Both the position numbers and the translations under genes were made by a program. The notes beneath the pieces were generated by a model. It was not told the origin of the DNA and ran no database searches. It saw only the letters and a list, made by a program, of their open reading frames with translations. From Devosia crocina (GTDB taxonomy: Bacteria; Pseudomonadota; Alphaproteobacteria; Rhizobiales; Devosiaceae), in the NCBI RefSeq assembly GCF_900116545.1, contig NZ_FPCK01000001.1:372001-436000 (forward strand): a stretch of DNA of 64,000 nucleotides, read 5' to 3'. Below are positions 1 to 8,626 of the stretch, piece after piece. How positions within the stretch are numbered: position 1 is the stretch's first letter; every line of letters begins with the position of its first letter.

Positions 1-617
1 GCGAAATTGCGCCGTGCCGGATGATAGACCACCATTGTCGGTTCATAGCGCACCCGATAGCCCATGCTGCTGGCCCGCAGGCCCCATTCGGTGTCCTCTG
101 CAATGTTGATGCCGAGGAAGTCACCGACTTTGCGGAAGACCCAGGTTCTGACGGCCAGGTTGCCTCCGCCGGTAAAGCCGCGCTCCTCGATATATTTTTT
201 CATGCGAAAGGCAAAGACGCTCTCATAGGCTTCGATCATTGTCGGCCGCTGCGGATTGCGCTGAAGAATACGGACATCGCCACCGATCAGCGCATCGTCT
301 GGAGCGCTTTCGAAGTGGTCTTCGATGGCGGCGAGCCAGCCCGGCGCTGCCACGCAATCGGCGTCGATGAAAGCCAGGATGTCGCCCTTGGCTTGTGTTG
401 CGCCCAGATTGCGAGCAGGGCCGGGGCCCGGCACAGGTTGGTGCAGCAGCGTCACGTTGTCGTAGCGAGCACAAATTTCTTCGGGCATGGCGTGGGAGCC
501 ATTGTCGACAACGATGATCTCAAAGGGGCGAGACACCCGCTCTTGGGCGGCAAGCGCAGCCAGTCCCGTTGCAAGGGCCTCAGGCTGGTTGAGGTGCGGA
601 ATGATGACACTGATCAT
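1..617 (-). CDS. Glycosyltransferase family 2, 3' end outside window
   Basis: The 205 visible residues form the GT-A catalytic half of a family 2 glycosyltransferase. The opening MISVIIPHLN is the usual first beta strand. IIVVDNGS is near residue 35, the metal-binding DAD is at 85-87, and an acidic ED pair (NIAEDTEWG) is near 174. Such enzymes transfer a sugar from a nucleotide donor to a lipid-linked or growing glycan at the inner membrane. The start ATG overlaps the stop of the upstream glycosyltransferase by 4 bases (ATGA at 614-617), so the two are translationally coupled in one minus-strand unit. The C-terminus is cut by the window edge. Sugar specificity cannot be read from the sequence. 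Confidence 0.9.
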   Translation of the reverse strand, partial: MISVIIPHLNQPEALATGLAALAAQERVSRPFEIIVVDNGSHAMPEEICARYDNVTLLHQPVPGPGPARNLGATQAKGDILAFIDADCVAAPGWLAAIEDHFESAPDDALIGGDVRILQRNPQRPTMIEAYESVFAFRMKKYIEERGFTGGGNLAVRTWVFRKVGDFLGINIAEDTEWGLRASSMGYRVRYEPTMVVYHPARRNF

Positions 618-1792
618 GTGCGGATTTCCTTGCCGGTGAATAGACAATCGATGGCTTCGAGATAGCGGGTCGCCTGGGTGGACCAGAGGAATTCACGTCC
701 GGCTATGGCACGAGCCCGGCTTGCCATGACGCGGCGGCGCGCACCGTCATCGACAAGAACCATGATGTTCCTGGCGAGGGCCGCGGCGCTATGATCGGTG
801 GTGACGAGGGCCGCACTACCCGCCTCGCGGCGGGCCTGGGCAAGGTTGAACTGCACGAAGGGAATGCCGAGCATCATGTACTCGAACACCTTGTTCATCG
901 AGAGCTTTTCGTTGCAGCCATTGGGTGGGTCGGGGATGACGCCGATGTCGAAAGCCGACAAGTGTTGCATCATCGTGGGGCCGGAGAGGTATCCGGTAAA
1001 GGTCACCGCATCCTCGAGGTTCAGCGTTCGGGCCAAGGCCTTGAGGCGCTCGAATTCGGGACCGTCGCCGACCAGCACTGCCTTGATATCGCGCCGGCCT
1101 TCGGCAAAGACGATATGGTCCATGGCGCGGATCAACGTCTCGACGCCGTCCTGGGCACCCATGATGCCGACATAGCCAATGATGCACTTTCCGCCCTGCA
1201 CCAGCGCGGGTTCGGGGGGGCAGCGATGTGTCTTCTCGGGATCGGGATAGCTCTTGACCACAAAGACCCGATCCGGATCCATGTTGCCGCGCGAGATCGC
1301 AATGTCGCGGAAGGTCTCATTGGTCGCGATGCTGGCATCCGCCAGCCTGAAGGTCAGCCGCTCCAGCAGGCTGAGAACCCGGAACAATGCGTCCTTGCGC
1401 CCGAAGCGGCTGACATAGAGCTCGGGGCTGAGATCGTGATGGTCGAAGAGGAAACGGGTGCCGAACAAGAGCCGATGAAAAAGTGCGATAAGAAACATCA
1501 GGTCTGGCGGATTGCAGGCTTGAATGGCGTCGATCCGCTGCCGCCTCCGCACAGCAAGCGAAAGGCGCAGCTGGTGCATCAGCGCGGTCAAATATTCGGC
1601 GGGATAGCCTCCGGCGGATTTGGCTTCCACCAGATCGTGCCGATAGATGTAGACGCCGTCGCGGATCTCGTGGCTTTCGGTGAAGCCTTTGCCTTTTGGG
1701 CAGATGACGGAAACTGTGTGGCCTGCGCCTCGCAAGGCGAGGGCTTCCTGCCAGACGCGCCGGTCAAAAGGCACGGGCAGGTTTTCAACCAA
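614..1792 (-). CDS. Glycosyltransferase family 4
   Basis: A GT-B glycosyltransferase of about 392 residues. The N-terminus LVENLPVPFDRRVWQEA is typical of GT4 exopolysaccharide enzymes. The C-terminal half carries the donor-binding region with NKVFEYMMLGIP and a following acidic residue pattern. It probably adds a sugar to the repeat unit of the surface polysaccharide. The coordinates use a TTG codon at 1792, but homologues normally have several residues before this motif. The frame continues upstream only to a stop at 1820-1822, with no ATG, GTG or TTG earlier than 1792. A strong Shine-Dalgarno-like GGGAGGT (1824-1830) sits just before an in-frame ATC at 1817-1819, so the true start is uncertain. 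Confidence 0.88.
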   Translation of the reverse strand: MVENLPVPFDRRVWQEALALRGAGHTVSVICPKGKGFTESHEIRDGVYIYRHDLVEAKSAGGYPAEYLTALMHQLRLSLAVRRRQRIDAIQACNPPDLMFLIALFHRLLFGTRFLFDHHDLSPELYVSRFGRKDALFRVLSLLERLTFRLADASIATNETFRDIAISRGNMDPDRVFVVKSYPDPEKTHRCPPEPALVQGGKCIIGYVGIMGAQDGVETLIRAMDHIVFAEGRRDIKAVLVGDGPEFERLKALARTLNLEDAVTFTGYLSGPTMMQHLSAFDIGVIPDPPNGCNEKLSMNKVFEYMMLGIPFVQFNLAQARREAGSAALVTTDHSAAALARNIMVLVDDGARRRVMASRARAIAGREFLWSTQATRYLEAIDCLFTGKEIRT

Positions 1793-1833
1793 AATGAGGA
1801 TGTGACGCGGCTTGCTGATTTAGACCTCCCACA

Positions 1834-1860
1834 CCCGCCTCAGCCTACCGAGGAGGCGGG
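1834..1860. other. GC-rich hairpin in divergent intergenic region
   Basis: CCCGCCTC at 1834-1841 is the exact reverse complement of GAGGCGGG at 1853-1860, with an 11-base loop. It lies between the divergent glycosyltransferase 4 and GMC oxidoreductase genes, just upstream of the ribosome-binding site of the former. No U-run follows on either strand, so it is more likely a leader structure or operator than a terminator. Confidence 0.4.
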
Positions 1861-1994
1861 CCGCAGGATGACTCATTTGCCTTGCCATTGAAGCGGGAAG
1901 GGAGGCGGAACAGCCATAGACCGGATGGGGTATTCATTGTGAACGCTGGTCGCGAAAAGTTGCTGGCCGCGTCAACCTTCCCCTGAGACACGTC

Positions 1995-3692
1995 ATGTCT
2001 ATCGAGAAACTGTCTTCAACTTCGAGCGAAGTGACCTGCGTTACTGCCGAATTCTGCGTGATTGGCGGCGGCATGGCCGGTTTGATCGTGGCGAGACGGC
2101 TCGCGGAAGGCGGTCGTCGCGTTGTCGTACTTGAGAGCGGTCAAGACGGCGTTGATAGCGCGAGCCAAGAACTCAACAGAATAGTCGATTTCCAGGGGCA
2201 TTACTCGCGCGCCATGGATGGTCGTTATCGCAGCCTTGGCGGCTCTTCCTCGCGTTGGGGGGGGCGGCTGGTGCCCATCTATGCCAGCGATACCGAGGAG
2301 CGTAGGCATCTTGGTCTGGCCGCCTGGCCACTCATTTACCGGGAGCTTGAACGTTACCAACAAGATGTCGAGTCTATCTTCGGGATAACCCAAGGAGCGT
2401 TTTCGGGCGTATCTCTCGAAACTGTAGGGCTAGATGGCGATTTCCCTGCCGACGACCCGGATTTCGCTGGACGGCTCGCCAAGTGGGTTTCGTTCAGGCG
2501 CTGCAATCTTGCGACACTGTGGCGATCGGCACTCAAGCGCCTCGATACGCTTGAGGTGTGGCTCGGGGCAACGGTGACCGCTTTCGATCTCGATCGGCAG
2601 TCGGGCCGATTGCAGGGCGTGGTGGCGAGGGGGCTTGCCGGAAGAAGCCTGCGGGTGCGTGCGGAACAGTTCATCCTCGCGGCTGGAACCATCGAGACGA
2701 CGCGGCTGCTGCTGTGGCTCGACCGTCAGTCCGATGAGCATGCCTTCGCTCGTACGCGTGTGCTCGGGCGATATTTTCAGGACCACCTCAAGGCCGAAGT
2801 GGCAACGATCGGACGCCGCAACAAGGCGGAAAGCAATCGTCTTTTCGGCTATCATTTCACCCATGGCACCCGGCGGAGCCTGCACCTCGATTTTTCTCAG
2901 GAGGCGCAGCGTCAAACCGGGGTATCGAGCGCCTTTGTTTATGCTGCCATGGATCTTTCCGCCAGCAAGCTCTCCCATATCAAGACGATGGCGCGCAGCC
3001 TGCAGCGCGGGCAAATCAGTCTGAAGGAAACTGCAGCGCTTGCGCTTGAACTGCCGCTTGTCATGCGCTCTGCCTATTGGCGCGTTGTCCGGCAGCAGGT
3101 GTTCATGCCCGACGATGTGCGGCTTGGCCTGCAGATTGCCGTCGAGCAAATGCCACATTATGAAAACCGCATCATGCTTGCCCAAGAGACCGACGCCCTT
3201 GGGATGCCAAAGGCCGGGCTCGACTGGCGCCCGAGAGAGGCCGACGAGTCTACGTTCCGCGCCGTGGCCGGACGACTACGCGCTTACTGGGCGCGTCAAG
3301 GACTTGATCAGGCTTGCCCGCTCGATTGGCATGTCGATGAAGCTGACGGGGACATGGCCTTCACCGATCGGGCGGAGGCCTATGCTCATCCATCAGGCAG
3401 TGCACGCATGGGCACTGATCCCGCCCAATCCGTTGTAAGACCGGATCTTTTTTGCCACGATGTTCCCAATCTCAGTGTCGCCAGCGCCGCTGTGTTTCCC
3501 ACGGCGGGCAGTGCCAACCCTACGCTGACAATTCTCGAACTGGCGCTGCGCCACGCCGATGGGCTCCTGGCCAGAAGCCGGAGCCCCAAGGCAGCTTTCG
3601 GTGTGTCTTACGCGGGTTCCGATATTCTGGCTGATGCCATGGCCCCCATCAGTGCTTCGGCAACGAGCGCCACATCTTCCTCTCCCATCTGA
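1995..3692 (+). CDS. GMC-family FAD-dependent oxidoreductase
   Basis: A 565-residue flavoprotein. The FAD-binding Rossmann motif VIGGGMAG is at about residues 22-29 and is followed by VVVLESG. The C-terminal GMC domain carries HPSGSARMG near residue 465 and SANPTLTILELALR, the usual FAD/active-site signature. GMC enzymes oxidise alcohol groups of sugars, sugar alcohols and similar substrates. Placement beside glycosyltransferases and nucleotide-sugar enzymes suggests action on a glycan or precursor, but that is inference. The gene is divergent from the glycosyltransferases. It converges on the downstream aminotransferase with an 85-base overlap of the two coding ends (3608-3692), unusually long for two apparently real genes. 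No signal peptide is visible. Confidence 0.88.
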   Translation: MSIEKLSSTSSEVTCVTAEFCVIGGGMAGLIVARRLAEGGRRVVVLESGQDGVDSASQELNRIVDFQGHYSRAMDGRYRSLGGSSSRWGGRLVPIYASDTEERRHLGLAAWPLIYRELERYQQDVESIFGITQGAFSGVSLETVGLDGDFPADDPDFAGRLAKWVSFRRCNLATLWRSALKRLDTLEVWLGATVTAFDLDRQSGRLQGVVARGLAGRSLRVRAEQFILAAGTIETTRLLLWLDRQSDEHAFARTRVLGRYFQDHLKAEVATIGRRNKAESNRLFGYHFTHGTRRSLHLDFSQEAQRQTGVSSAFVYAAMDLSASKLSHIKTMARSLQRGQISLKETAALALELPLVMRSAYWRVVRQQVFMPDDVRLGLQIAVEQMPHYENRIMLAQETDALGMPKAGLDWRPREADESTFRAVAGRLRAYWARQGLDQACPLDWHVDEADGDMAFTDRAEAYAHPSGSARMGTDPAQSVVRPDLFCHDVPNLSVASAAVFPTAGSANPTLTILELALRHADGLLARSRSPKAAFGVSYAGSDILADAMAPISASATSATSSSPI

Positions 3693-4795
3693 GCCCAGAT
3701 GGGGAGCATGATGGTGTGATCCTGCGCATATTCGGATCGGGTAAGCGCACTCCCGATCCGAGCGCTCCCAGGGGCGGCATAGGCGGGCTCCCGATGGGCA
3801 TTCATGACCCCCCGCCGGGTCGAAATGCCCTGGTCGAGCAAGGTTTGCATGATATGGCGCTGATCAACACGGCGCGGCAGCTGGACGCAGAAGCTTTGCC
3901 AGTTGCTCCGGGCCCAGGAGGGCTCCACCGGCAATTGCAGGTCCGGCACATCGTCGAGATGCTGCTCGTAAAGTTCGGCGATCTGCCGACGCCTGGTCAC
4001 GATCTCGTCGAGCCGAAGCAACTGCTCGCGTCCTATGGCCGCCTGGATATCGGTCATCCGGTAATTATAGCCGACAGAGACATAGGTCTCGAAAATCACC
4101 GAACTCGATCCATGCCGATCCCGGTCCGAAACGGACATGCCATGTTGACGCCAGAGCCGAAACAACTGGTCATATTGCGCATTTGCAGTGGTCAGCATGC
4201 CGCCGTCGCCGGTCGAAATGATTTTGCGGGGATGAAAGGAGAAACATGCTATGTCCCCGATCGGTGCGCCAACAGCCAGGTTCTGGCCTTGCCAGACGAT
4301 GCTGCTCCCGGCAGCGCAGGCAGCGTCTTCGATCACCGGCAACCTGCGGGTGCGTGCTATCTCCATGATCGAGGCCATGTTGCACGGCATGCCCAACTGG
4401 TGGACGCAGAGGATGGCCTTGGTGCGCGGACCGATCGCCTCTTCGATCAGCAGGGGGTCGATATTGTAGACGTTAGGCTCGATATCGACGAAGACAGGCA
4501 GTGCGCCGCATTGGCGTATGACATTGACCGTCGCGATGAAGCTGTGGCTGACGGTGATGACCTCATCGCCCGGTCCCACGCCGACTGCGAGTAGCGCCAG
4601 GTGCAGTGCGGTGGTGCAGTTAGATACGGCACAGGCGTAGGGCGCGCCTACCTTTTGGGCGAATTCGTGCTCAAAGGCGGCGACCTCCGGCCCCTGGGTG
4701 ATCCATCCCGAGCGGATGACCCGCGCGGCTGCTTCCACCTCTGCCTCGCCCAGAACCGGCATGGCTAAGGGAATACTGCGAAAATGGTGGCTCAT
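3608..4795 (-). CDS. DegT/DnrJ/EryC1/StrS sugar aminotransferase
   Basis: A PLP-dependent nucleotide-sugar aminotransferase of 395 residues. VITVSHSFIATVN (about 79-91), VIEDAACAAG (about 154-163) and the PLP lysine in FSFHPRKIIS (K191) are diagnostic. It transfers an amino group, usually from glutamate, to a keto-sugar nucleotide. The frame is open for another 200 bases upstream. I chose the ATG at 4795 because it gives the family length and N-terminus and overlaps the stop of the upstream epimerase by 4 bases (4792-4795). The 3' end overlaps the convergent GMC gene. It is the second DegT enzyme in the locus, and the two are clearly different in sequence, so two amino sugars or two steps are likely. 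Confidence 0.9.
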   Translation of the reverse strand: MSHHFRSIPLAMPVLGEAEVEAAARVIRSGWITQGPEVAAFEHEFAQKVGAPYACAVSNCTTALHLALLAVGVGPGDEVITVSHSFIATVNVIRQCGALPVFVDIEPNVYNIDPLLIEEAIGPRTKAILCVHQLGMPCNMASIMEIARTRRLPVIEDAACAAGSSIVWQGQNLAVGAPIGDIACFSFHPRKIISTGDGGMLTTANAQYDQLFRLWRQHGMSVSDRDRHGSSSVIFETYVSVGYNYRMTDIQAAIGREQLLRLDEIVTRRRQIAELYEQHLDDVPDLQLPVEPSWARSNWQSFCVQLPRRVDQRHIMQTLLDQGISTRRGVMNAHREPAYAAPGSARIGSALTRSEYAQDHTIMLPIWAQMGEEDVALVAEALMGAMASARISEPA

Positions 4796-5796
4796 GCGGC
4801 ATGCTCCACGGTCCAGTTGTGCGTGTGTTCGTCGTGGAGCAACCGCTCGGCCGGAACATGCCCTGCCAGATACCAGCGGTGGAGCTGGCGTAGCCCGTCC
4901 TTGAGAGAGACCTGCGGTACAAAGCCCAGAATGTCTCGCGCCAGGCTGCTGTCGGCGATGAGCCGCAAGACATCTCCGGGTCGGGGGGAATCGTAGCACA
5001 CGGGCGCATCGGGCCGGCCCACGGCAAGAGCGATTGCACTCGCCAGTGCGTTCATGCTGATCTCGCTGCCCTGACCGAGATTGATCGTTTGGCCGATGGC
5101 CGCTTCACTCATGCCGGCGAGGCGAATGCCACGCGCTGTATCGCTGACATGGGTGAAATCCCGGGTTTGCGCACCATCGCCGAAGATGACCATTTCCCGT
5201 CCCGCCATGGCCCTGAGCATGAATTTGGGAATGACTTCGCCGCTGTCACCCTCGTGGTGGCTGCGTTGGCCGAAGCTGTTGAATGGGCGTACGACAACTG
5301 TGGGGTAGCCGTGCACCCGATGAAGCGCGCGTGCATAACATTCGCCAGCGAGCTTGCCGCCGCCATAAACGGTCATGGGGAAGGTGGGGTGGTCTTCGCT
5401 CATCGGAGCGTAGCGCGCCGTGCCGTAGACCTCCGAACTCGAGACATACACGAAGCGGGGCACGCCCGCGCGACGGGCCGCTTCAAGAACCGTGAGGCTG
5501 CCGGTGGCGTTGACGTCGTGGTTGGCGAGCGGGTCATGAAGGCTGTGCCGGACTCCCAGGCAAGCCAGATGATAAACGATCGAAACGCCCTTCATCAGCG
5601 ATGCCATGGCTTGCTGATCGCGAATGTCGACCACCGCGAGTGTGCAACGGGTGCCCTCGAGATGATCGAGATTAGCGCGTTTGCCGTTGACTAGATTGTC
5701 GGCCACGATCACCTCGTGCCCTTCAGCAACAAGTTGGGAGACAAGTTCGGAGCCGATAAACCCGGCTCCACCCGTCACAAGAATGCGCTCACCCAT
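4792..5796 (-). CDS. NAD-dependent sugar-nucleotide epimerase/dehydratase (SDR)
   Basis: An extended SDR of 334 residues. The nucleotide-binding motif TGGAGFIGS has glycines at 9, 12 and 15; SSSEVYG is near 119-125, and the catalytic YGGGK has Y144 and K148. The N-terminus and VVRPFNSFGQR are typical of UDP-glucose 4-epimerase or dTDP/GDP-sugar dehydratase relatives. The keto intermediate it generates or epimerises is a plausible substrate for the aminotransferase immediately downstream, with a 4-base ATGA overlap. A strong ribosome-binding site (GGAGGTAAG) precedes the ATG. The 5' end overlaps the acyltransferase stop by 8 bases. The exact substrate cannot be fixed. Confidence 0.9.
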   Translation of the reverse strand: MGERILVTGGAGFIGSELVSQLVAEGHEVIVADNLVNGKRANLDHLEGTRCTLAVVDIRDQQAMASLMKGVSIVYHLACLGVRHSLHDPLANHDVNATGSLTVLEAARRAGVPRFVYVSSSEVYGTARYAPMSEDHPTFPMTVYGGGKLAGECYARALHRVHGYPTVVVRPFNSFGQRSHHEGDSGEVIPKFMLRAMAGREMVIFGDGAQTRDFTHVSDTARGIRLAGMSEAAIGQTINLGQGSEISMNALASAIALAVGRPDAPVCYDSPRPGDVLRLIADSSLARDILGFVPQVSLKDGLRQLHRWYLAGHVPAERLLHDEHTHNWTVEHAA

Positions 5797-6502
5797 GCTG
5801 TCTTACCTCCCCTTGATCGGTATTGTTTCGCCAGCGCAGAAATCTTGCCGGAACGCCGGCGACGACGGAAAATGGTGCGACATCGCTGGTCACCACCGCC
5901 CCTGCGCCGATGATCGCGCCCTTGCCGATCGTCACCCCGGGCAGAATAACCGCGTTGGTTCCGATGTCGGCCCAATCGCCGATGCGAACCGGACGGACAT
6001 GCAGGTCCGTTTCAATGATCGGACGATCGATGGGCTCGGCCACGTGAGCCGATCCGAGTAGTTTCGCGCCCGGGCCCCAGCCCACGTGCTCGCCCATAGT
6101 CAGGTCGCGGGCGTCGAGAAAGGCCTGTGGGCCGATCCAGCTGCCACGGCCGATCCGGCATGTACCGTCATATCGTCCCTGGATGTTGGCCTGAGCCCCG
6201 ATGAAGACGTTGTCGCCGATCTCGAAGGTCTCGACATGGCGAAAAGCGGCGCCGCTGCCGACCTTGAGTCCGGCTCCGCACTCCCGCGCACCGGCCGAGA
6301 CGATGGCTCGACGCATTAAGGCGTCGATCATGCCATCCCCTTGCGCGAAACGGCCATAGAGTACGATCAGCCCCTCTGGACCATAGTCGCGGCGCAGCGC
6401 TGCGATAAGGCCGGCCTCGTAGCCTGGCGGCTCGGCAGCGGAGCGCCCATGTATGGCGGCAACGATGCGGCCTTCGGATCGCGCCTCAGTGGACATGGAC
6501 AT
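5789..6502 (-). CDS. Left-handed beta-helix acyltransferase (hexapeptide repeat)
   Basis: A protein of about 237 residues with hexapeptide repeats from about residue 80 to 215. The tail of IIGAGAVVTSDVAPFSVVAGVPARFLRWR is the standard C-terminal cap of serine- and sugar-O-acetyltransferases. It probably acetylates a sugar or an amino-sugar nucleotide using acetyl-CoA. The N-terminal 75 residues are not part of the helix. Three start codons are close together: GTG at 6505, ATG at 6502 and ATG at 6496. None has a strong ribosome-binding site, since translation is likely coupled to the upstream aminotransferase, whose stop lies inside this gene (6486). Confidence 0.85.
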   Translation of the reverse strand: MSMSTEARSEGRIVAAIHGRSAAEPPGYEAGLIAALRRDYGPEGLIVLYGRFAQGDGMIDALMRRAIVSAGARECGAGLKVGSGAAFRHVETFEIGDNVFIGAQANIQGRYDGTCRIGRGSWIGPQAFLDARDLTMGEHVGWGPGAKLLGSAHVAEPIDRPIIETDLHVRPVRIGDWADIGTNAVILPGVTIGKGAIIGAGAVVTSDVAPFSVVAGVPARFLRWRNNTDQGEVRQHG

Positions 6503-7592
6503 CACTGGAGATGGCGCTCGCCACCGCTTCGACCTGCCGGGGCGTCAGCTCGGGGTAAATGGGAAGTGAAAGCACCTGCTGGGCCGCCTCTTCGGCGAGT
6601 GGGAAATCGCCGCGCTTGTAGCCAAGATTTGCGTAGGCACGCTGTAGGTGGACCGGAATCGGGTAGTGAAGTCCGGTCTGAACCCCTTGGGCGGCGAGAT
6701 CCTCGCGCAGCCTGGATCGTGTGGGCGAGCGGATGGCATAGACGTGGTAGACATGGCGCCGCCGCGCAGCCACATGGGGTAGCTCTATCGTTTCGATGCC
6801 AGAAAGAAGCCGGTCGTAATGCGCCGCATGCTGCCGACGCTGTTCGGTCCAGTCTTCGAGATAGCGCAGCTTTACGCCCAGAACGGCGCCTTGAATGGCG
6901 TCCATGCGATAGTTGAAGCCTTGAGCGATGTGATTGTACCGCTCTTCCTGGCCCCAATCGCGCAGGCAGCGGGCCGCCTTGGCGACGGTGTCGTTGTTGG
7001 TGACGAGCACGCCACCTTCTCCGCAGGCACCGAGATTCTTGCCGGGATAGAAGCTGAACGCGCCGGCTAGCCCGAGGCTCCCCGCGCGGCTGCCATTGTA
7101 TTCGGCGCCGTGAGCCTGACAGGCATCTTCGATGACAACCAGCCCGAACCTGTCGGCCAGCTTGAGCAAGGGCACCATGTCGCACATCTGACCATAAAGG
7201 TGCACCGGGATGATGGCCTTGGTAGCCGGAGAAATGGCCGCTTCGACCTTGGCTGGATCCAGGTTCATGGTCAGCGGATCGATATCGACCAGAACGGGAC
7301 GAGCGCCGGCATAGAGAATGGCCGCAACCGTTGCCACGAAGGTGAAGGGAGTGGTGATGACTTCATCGCCCCGGCCGATCCCCGCAGCAAGCAGCGAAAG
7401 ATGCAACGCGCTGGTGCCGGTATTGACCGCGATGGCGTGCCGCGTGCCGCAAAAGGCCGCAAAATCGTGTTCGAAAGCTTCAACGGCCTCGCCCAGAATG
7501 TAGCGACCCGAGCGCAATACATCGACAACGCTGGCCTCGATTTCCGCGCCGATTTGCTTGTACTGGGCCTGAATGTCGAGAAGGGGGATCAT
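6486..7592 (-). CDS. DegT/DnrJ/EryC1 aminotransferase, WbpE-like
   Basis: A PLP-dependent aminotransferase of 368 residues. Key motifs are TPFTFVATV (about 81-89), VVIEDACQAHGA (about 152-163) and the PLP lysine in FYPGKNLGACGEGG (K185). The last pattern is typical of enzymes that aminate C3 of UDP-2-acetamido-3-keto sugars (WbpE/WlbC type). It overlaps the upstream dehydrogenase by 4 bases (ATGA, 7589-7592), and that enzyme would supply the 3-keto substrate. The downstream acyltransferase overlaps its 3' end. Assignment to the diacetamido-uronic acid pathway rests on this gene order and on motif recognition, not on a database search. Confidence 0.9.
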   Translation of the reverse strand: MIPLLDIQAQYKQIGAEIEASVVDVLRSGRYILGEAVEAFEHDFAAFCGTRHAIAVNTGTSALHLSLLAAGIGRGDEVITTPFTFVATVAAILYAGARPVLVDIDPLTMNLDPAKVEAAISPATKAIIPVHLYGQMCDMVPLLKLADRFGLVVIEDACQAHGAEYNGSRAGSLGLAGAFSFYPGKNLGACGEGGVLVTNNDTVAKAARCLRDWGQEERYNHIAQGFNYRMDAIQGAVLGVKLRYLEDWTEQRRQHAAHYDRLLSGIETIELPHVAARRRHVYHVYAIRSPTRSRLREDLAAQGVQTGLHYPIPVHLQRAYANLGYKRGDFPLAEEAAQQVLSLPIYPELTPRQVEAVASAISSDVHVH

Positions 7593-8626
7593 GCGGGTAC
7601 CCGTTCTGGTTGGAGTTCGACTGCAGCACCCTGCCTGCTAAGGGAAAGGGTGGCCGCTTCGAGCATACGCACGATGCGCAGACCGGCCTGGCCGTCGGCG
7701 AGCGGCGGTATGCCCTTGTCGATGGCGGCGACAAATTCGCGCAGCTCGCGCGAAAGGGCTTCGGTCATATCGAGTTGGGGTGCGCTCATGTCGCCCGTGC
7801 GATAGCCGATCTGCATCTGGCGGAACTTTTCGCCGCGACGTGCGGGAGGCGAGGAGAGGGTAATCCCCTTGTCGTAGACCTTGATCTTCTCGCTCGGTTC
7901 AAGATCGTCATAGACGATCATCTTGTCGCTTCCACCCACAAGGGTGCGCCTGACCTTGACCGGGGCAAGCCAGTTGACGTGTATATGAGCGAGCATGCGG
8001 CCCGGGAAATAAAGGGTGAGATAGGCCATGTTTTCCGGCTCGCCTTCGACATGGCCCATGCCGGTCGCACTAACCGCAATTGGTTTTTGCGGCAGCACAT
8101 AATCCATGATCGCCAGGTCGTGCACGGCGAGGTCCCAGATGACGTTCACATCGTGCTGGAAGAGCCCCAGATTGATGCGGACGGAATCGTAGTAGTAGAT
8201 CTGCCCGAGCGAGGACTGGACGATATCGCGCATCTTGCGTACGGCGCCGGTGTGGATGAAGGTGTGATCCACCGCCAGGATCAGACCCCGGCGTTCAGCC
8301 TCCTCGACCAGCCGCTGAGCCTTGTCGGCGCTGTCGGCCAGAGGCTTTTCGACAAAGACGTGCTTGCCAGCTTTCAAAGCCTGCATGGCGAGACTGTAGT
8401 GGGTCGCAACCGGGGTCGCTATGGCAATCGCATCGACCTGCCGGTCGGCGAGCAAGGTCTGAAAGTCCTCTGTGATCTCCACCGAAGGATAGCGCCGCCG
8501 GACCCCCGCCAGACGTTCGGTCTGAAGATCGCAGATCCAGCGCAACTGCACCTCTGGCAAGTCGCAAAGATTGCGGACGAGGTTGGGACCCCAATAACCG
8601 TAGCCAACAACGCCAACGCCGATCAT
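7589..8626 (-). CDS. Gfo/Idh/MocA NAD-dependent dehydrogenase, WbpB-like
   Basis: A 345-residue oxidoreductase with an N-terminal Rossmann fold (VGVVGYGYWGPN, about 3-15), the family hallmark EKP at 93-95 and VDHTF near 119. WbpB/WlbA proteins of this family oxidise C3 of UDP-N-acetylglucosaminuronic acid. The neighbouring WbpE-like aminotransferase and WbpD-like acetyltransferase fit that role. It overlaps both neighbours by 4 bases (7589-7592 and 8623-8626), so the three proteins are made in a coupled fashion. The conserved aspartate/histidine region lies around VIWDLAVHDLAIMDY. Confidence 0.88.
   Translation of the reverse strand: MIGVGVVGYGYWGPNLVRNLCDLPEVQLRWICDLQTERLAGVRRRYPSVEITEDFQTLLADRQVDAIAIATPVATHYSLAMQALKAGKHVFVEKPLADSADKAQRLVEEAERRGLILAVDHTFIHTGAVRKMRDIVQSSLGQIYYYDSVRINLGLFQHDVNVIWDLAVHDLAIMDYVLPQKPIAVSATGMGHVEGEPENMAYLTLYFPGRMLAHIHVNWLAPVKVRRTLVGGSDKMIVYDDLEPSEKIKVYDKGITLSSPPARRGEKFRQMQIGYRTGDMSAPQLDMTEALSRELREFVAAIDKGIPPLADGQAGLRIVRMLEAATLSLSRQGAAVELQPERVPA

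Noticed and set aside
791-1891. Long plus-strand open frame (366 codons) opposite the GT4 gene
   Set aside because: Composition lacks any family motif, while the opposite strand encodes an intact glycosyltransferase. GC-rich DNA produces such antisense frames commonly.
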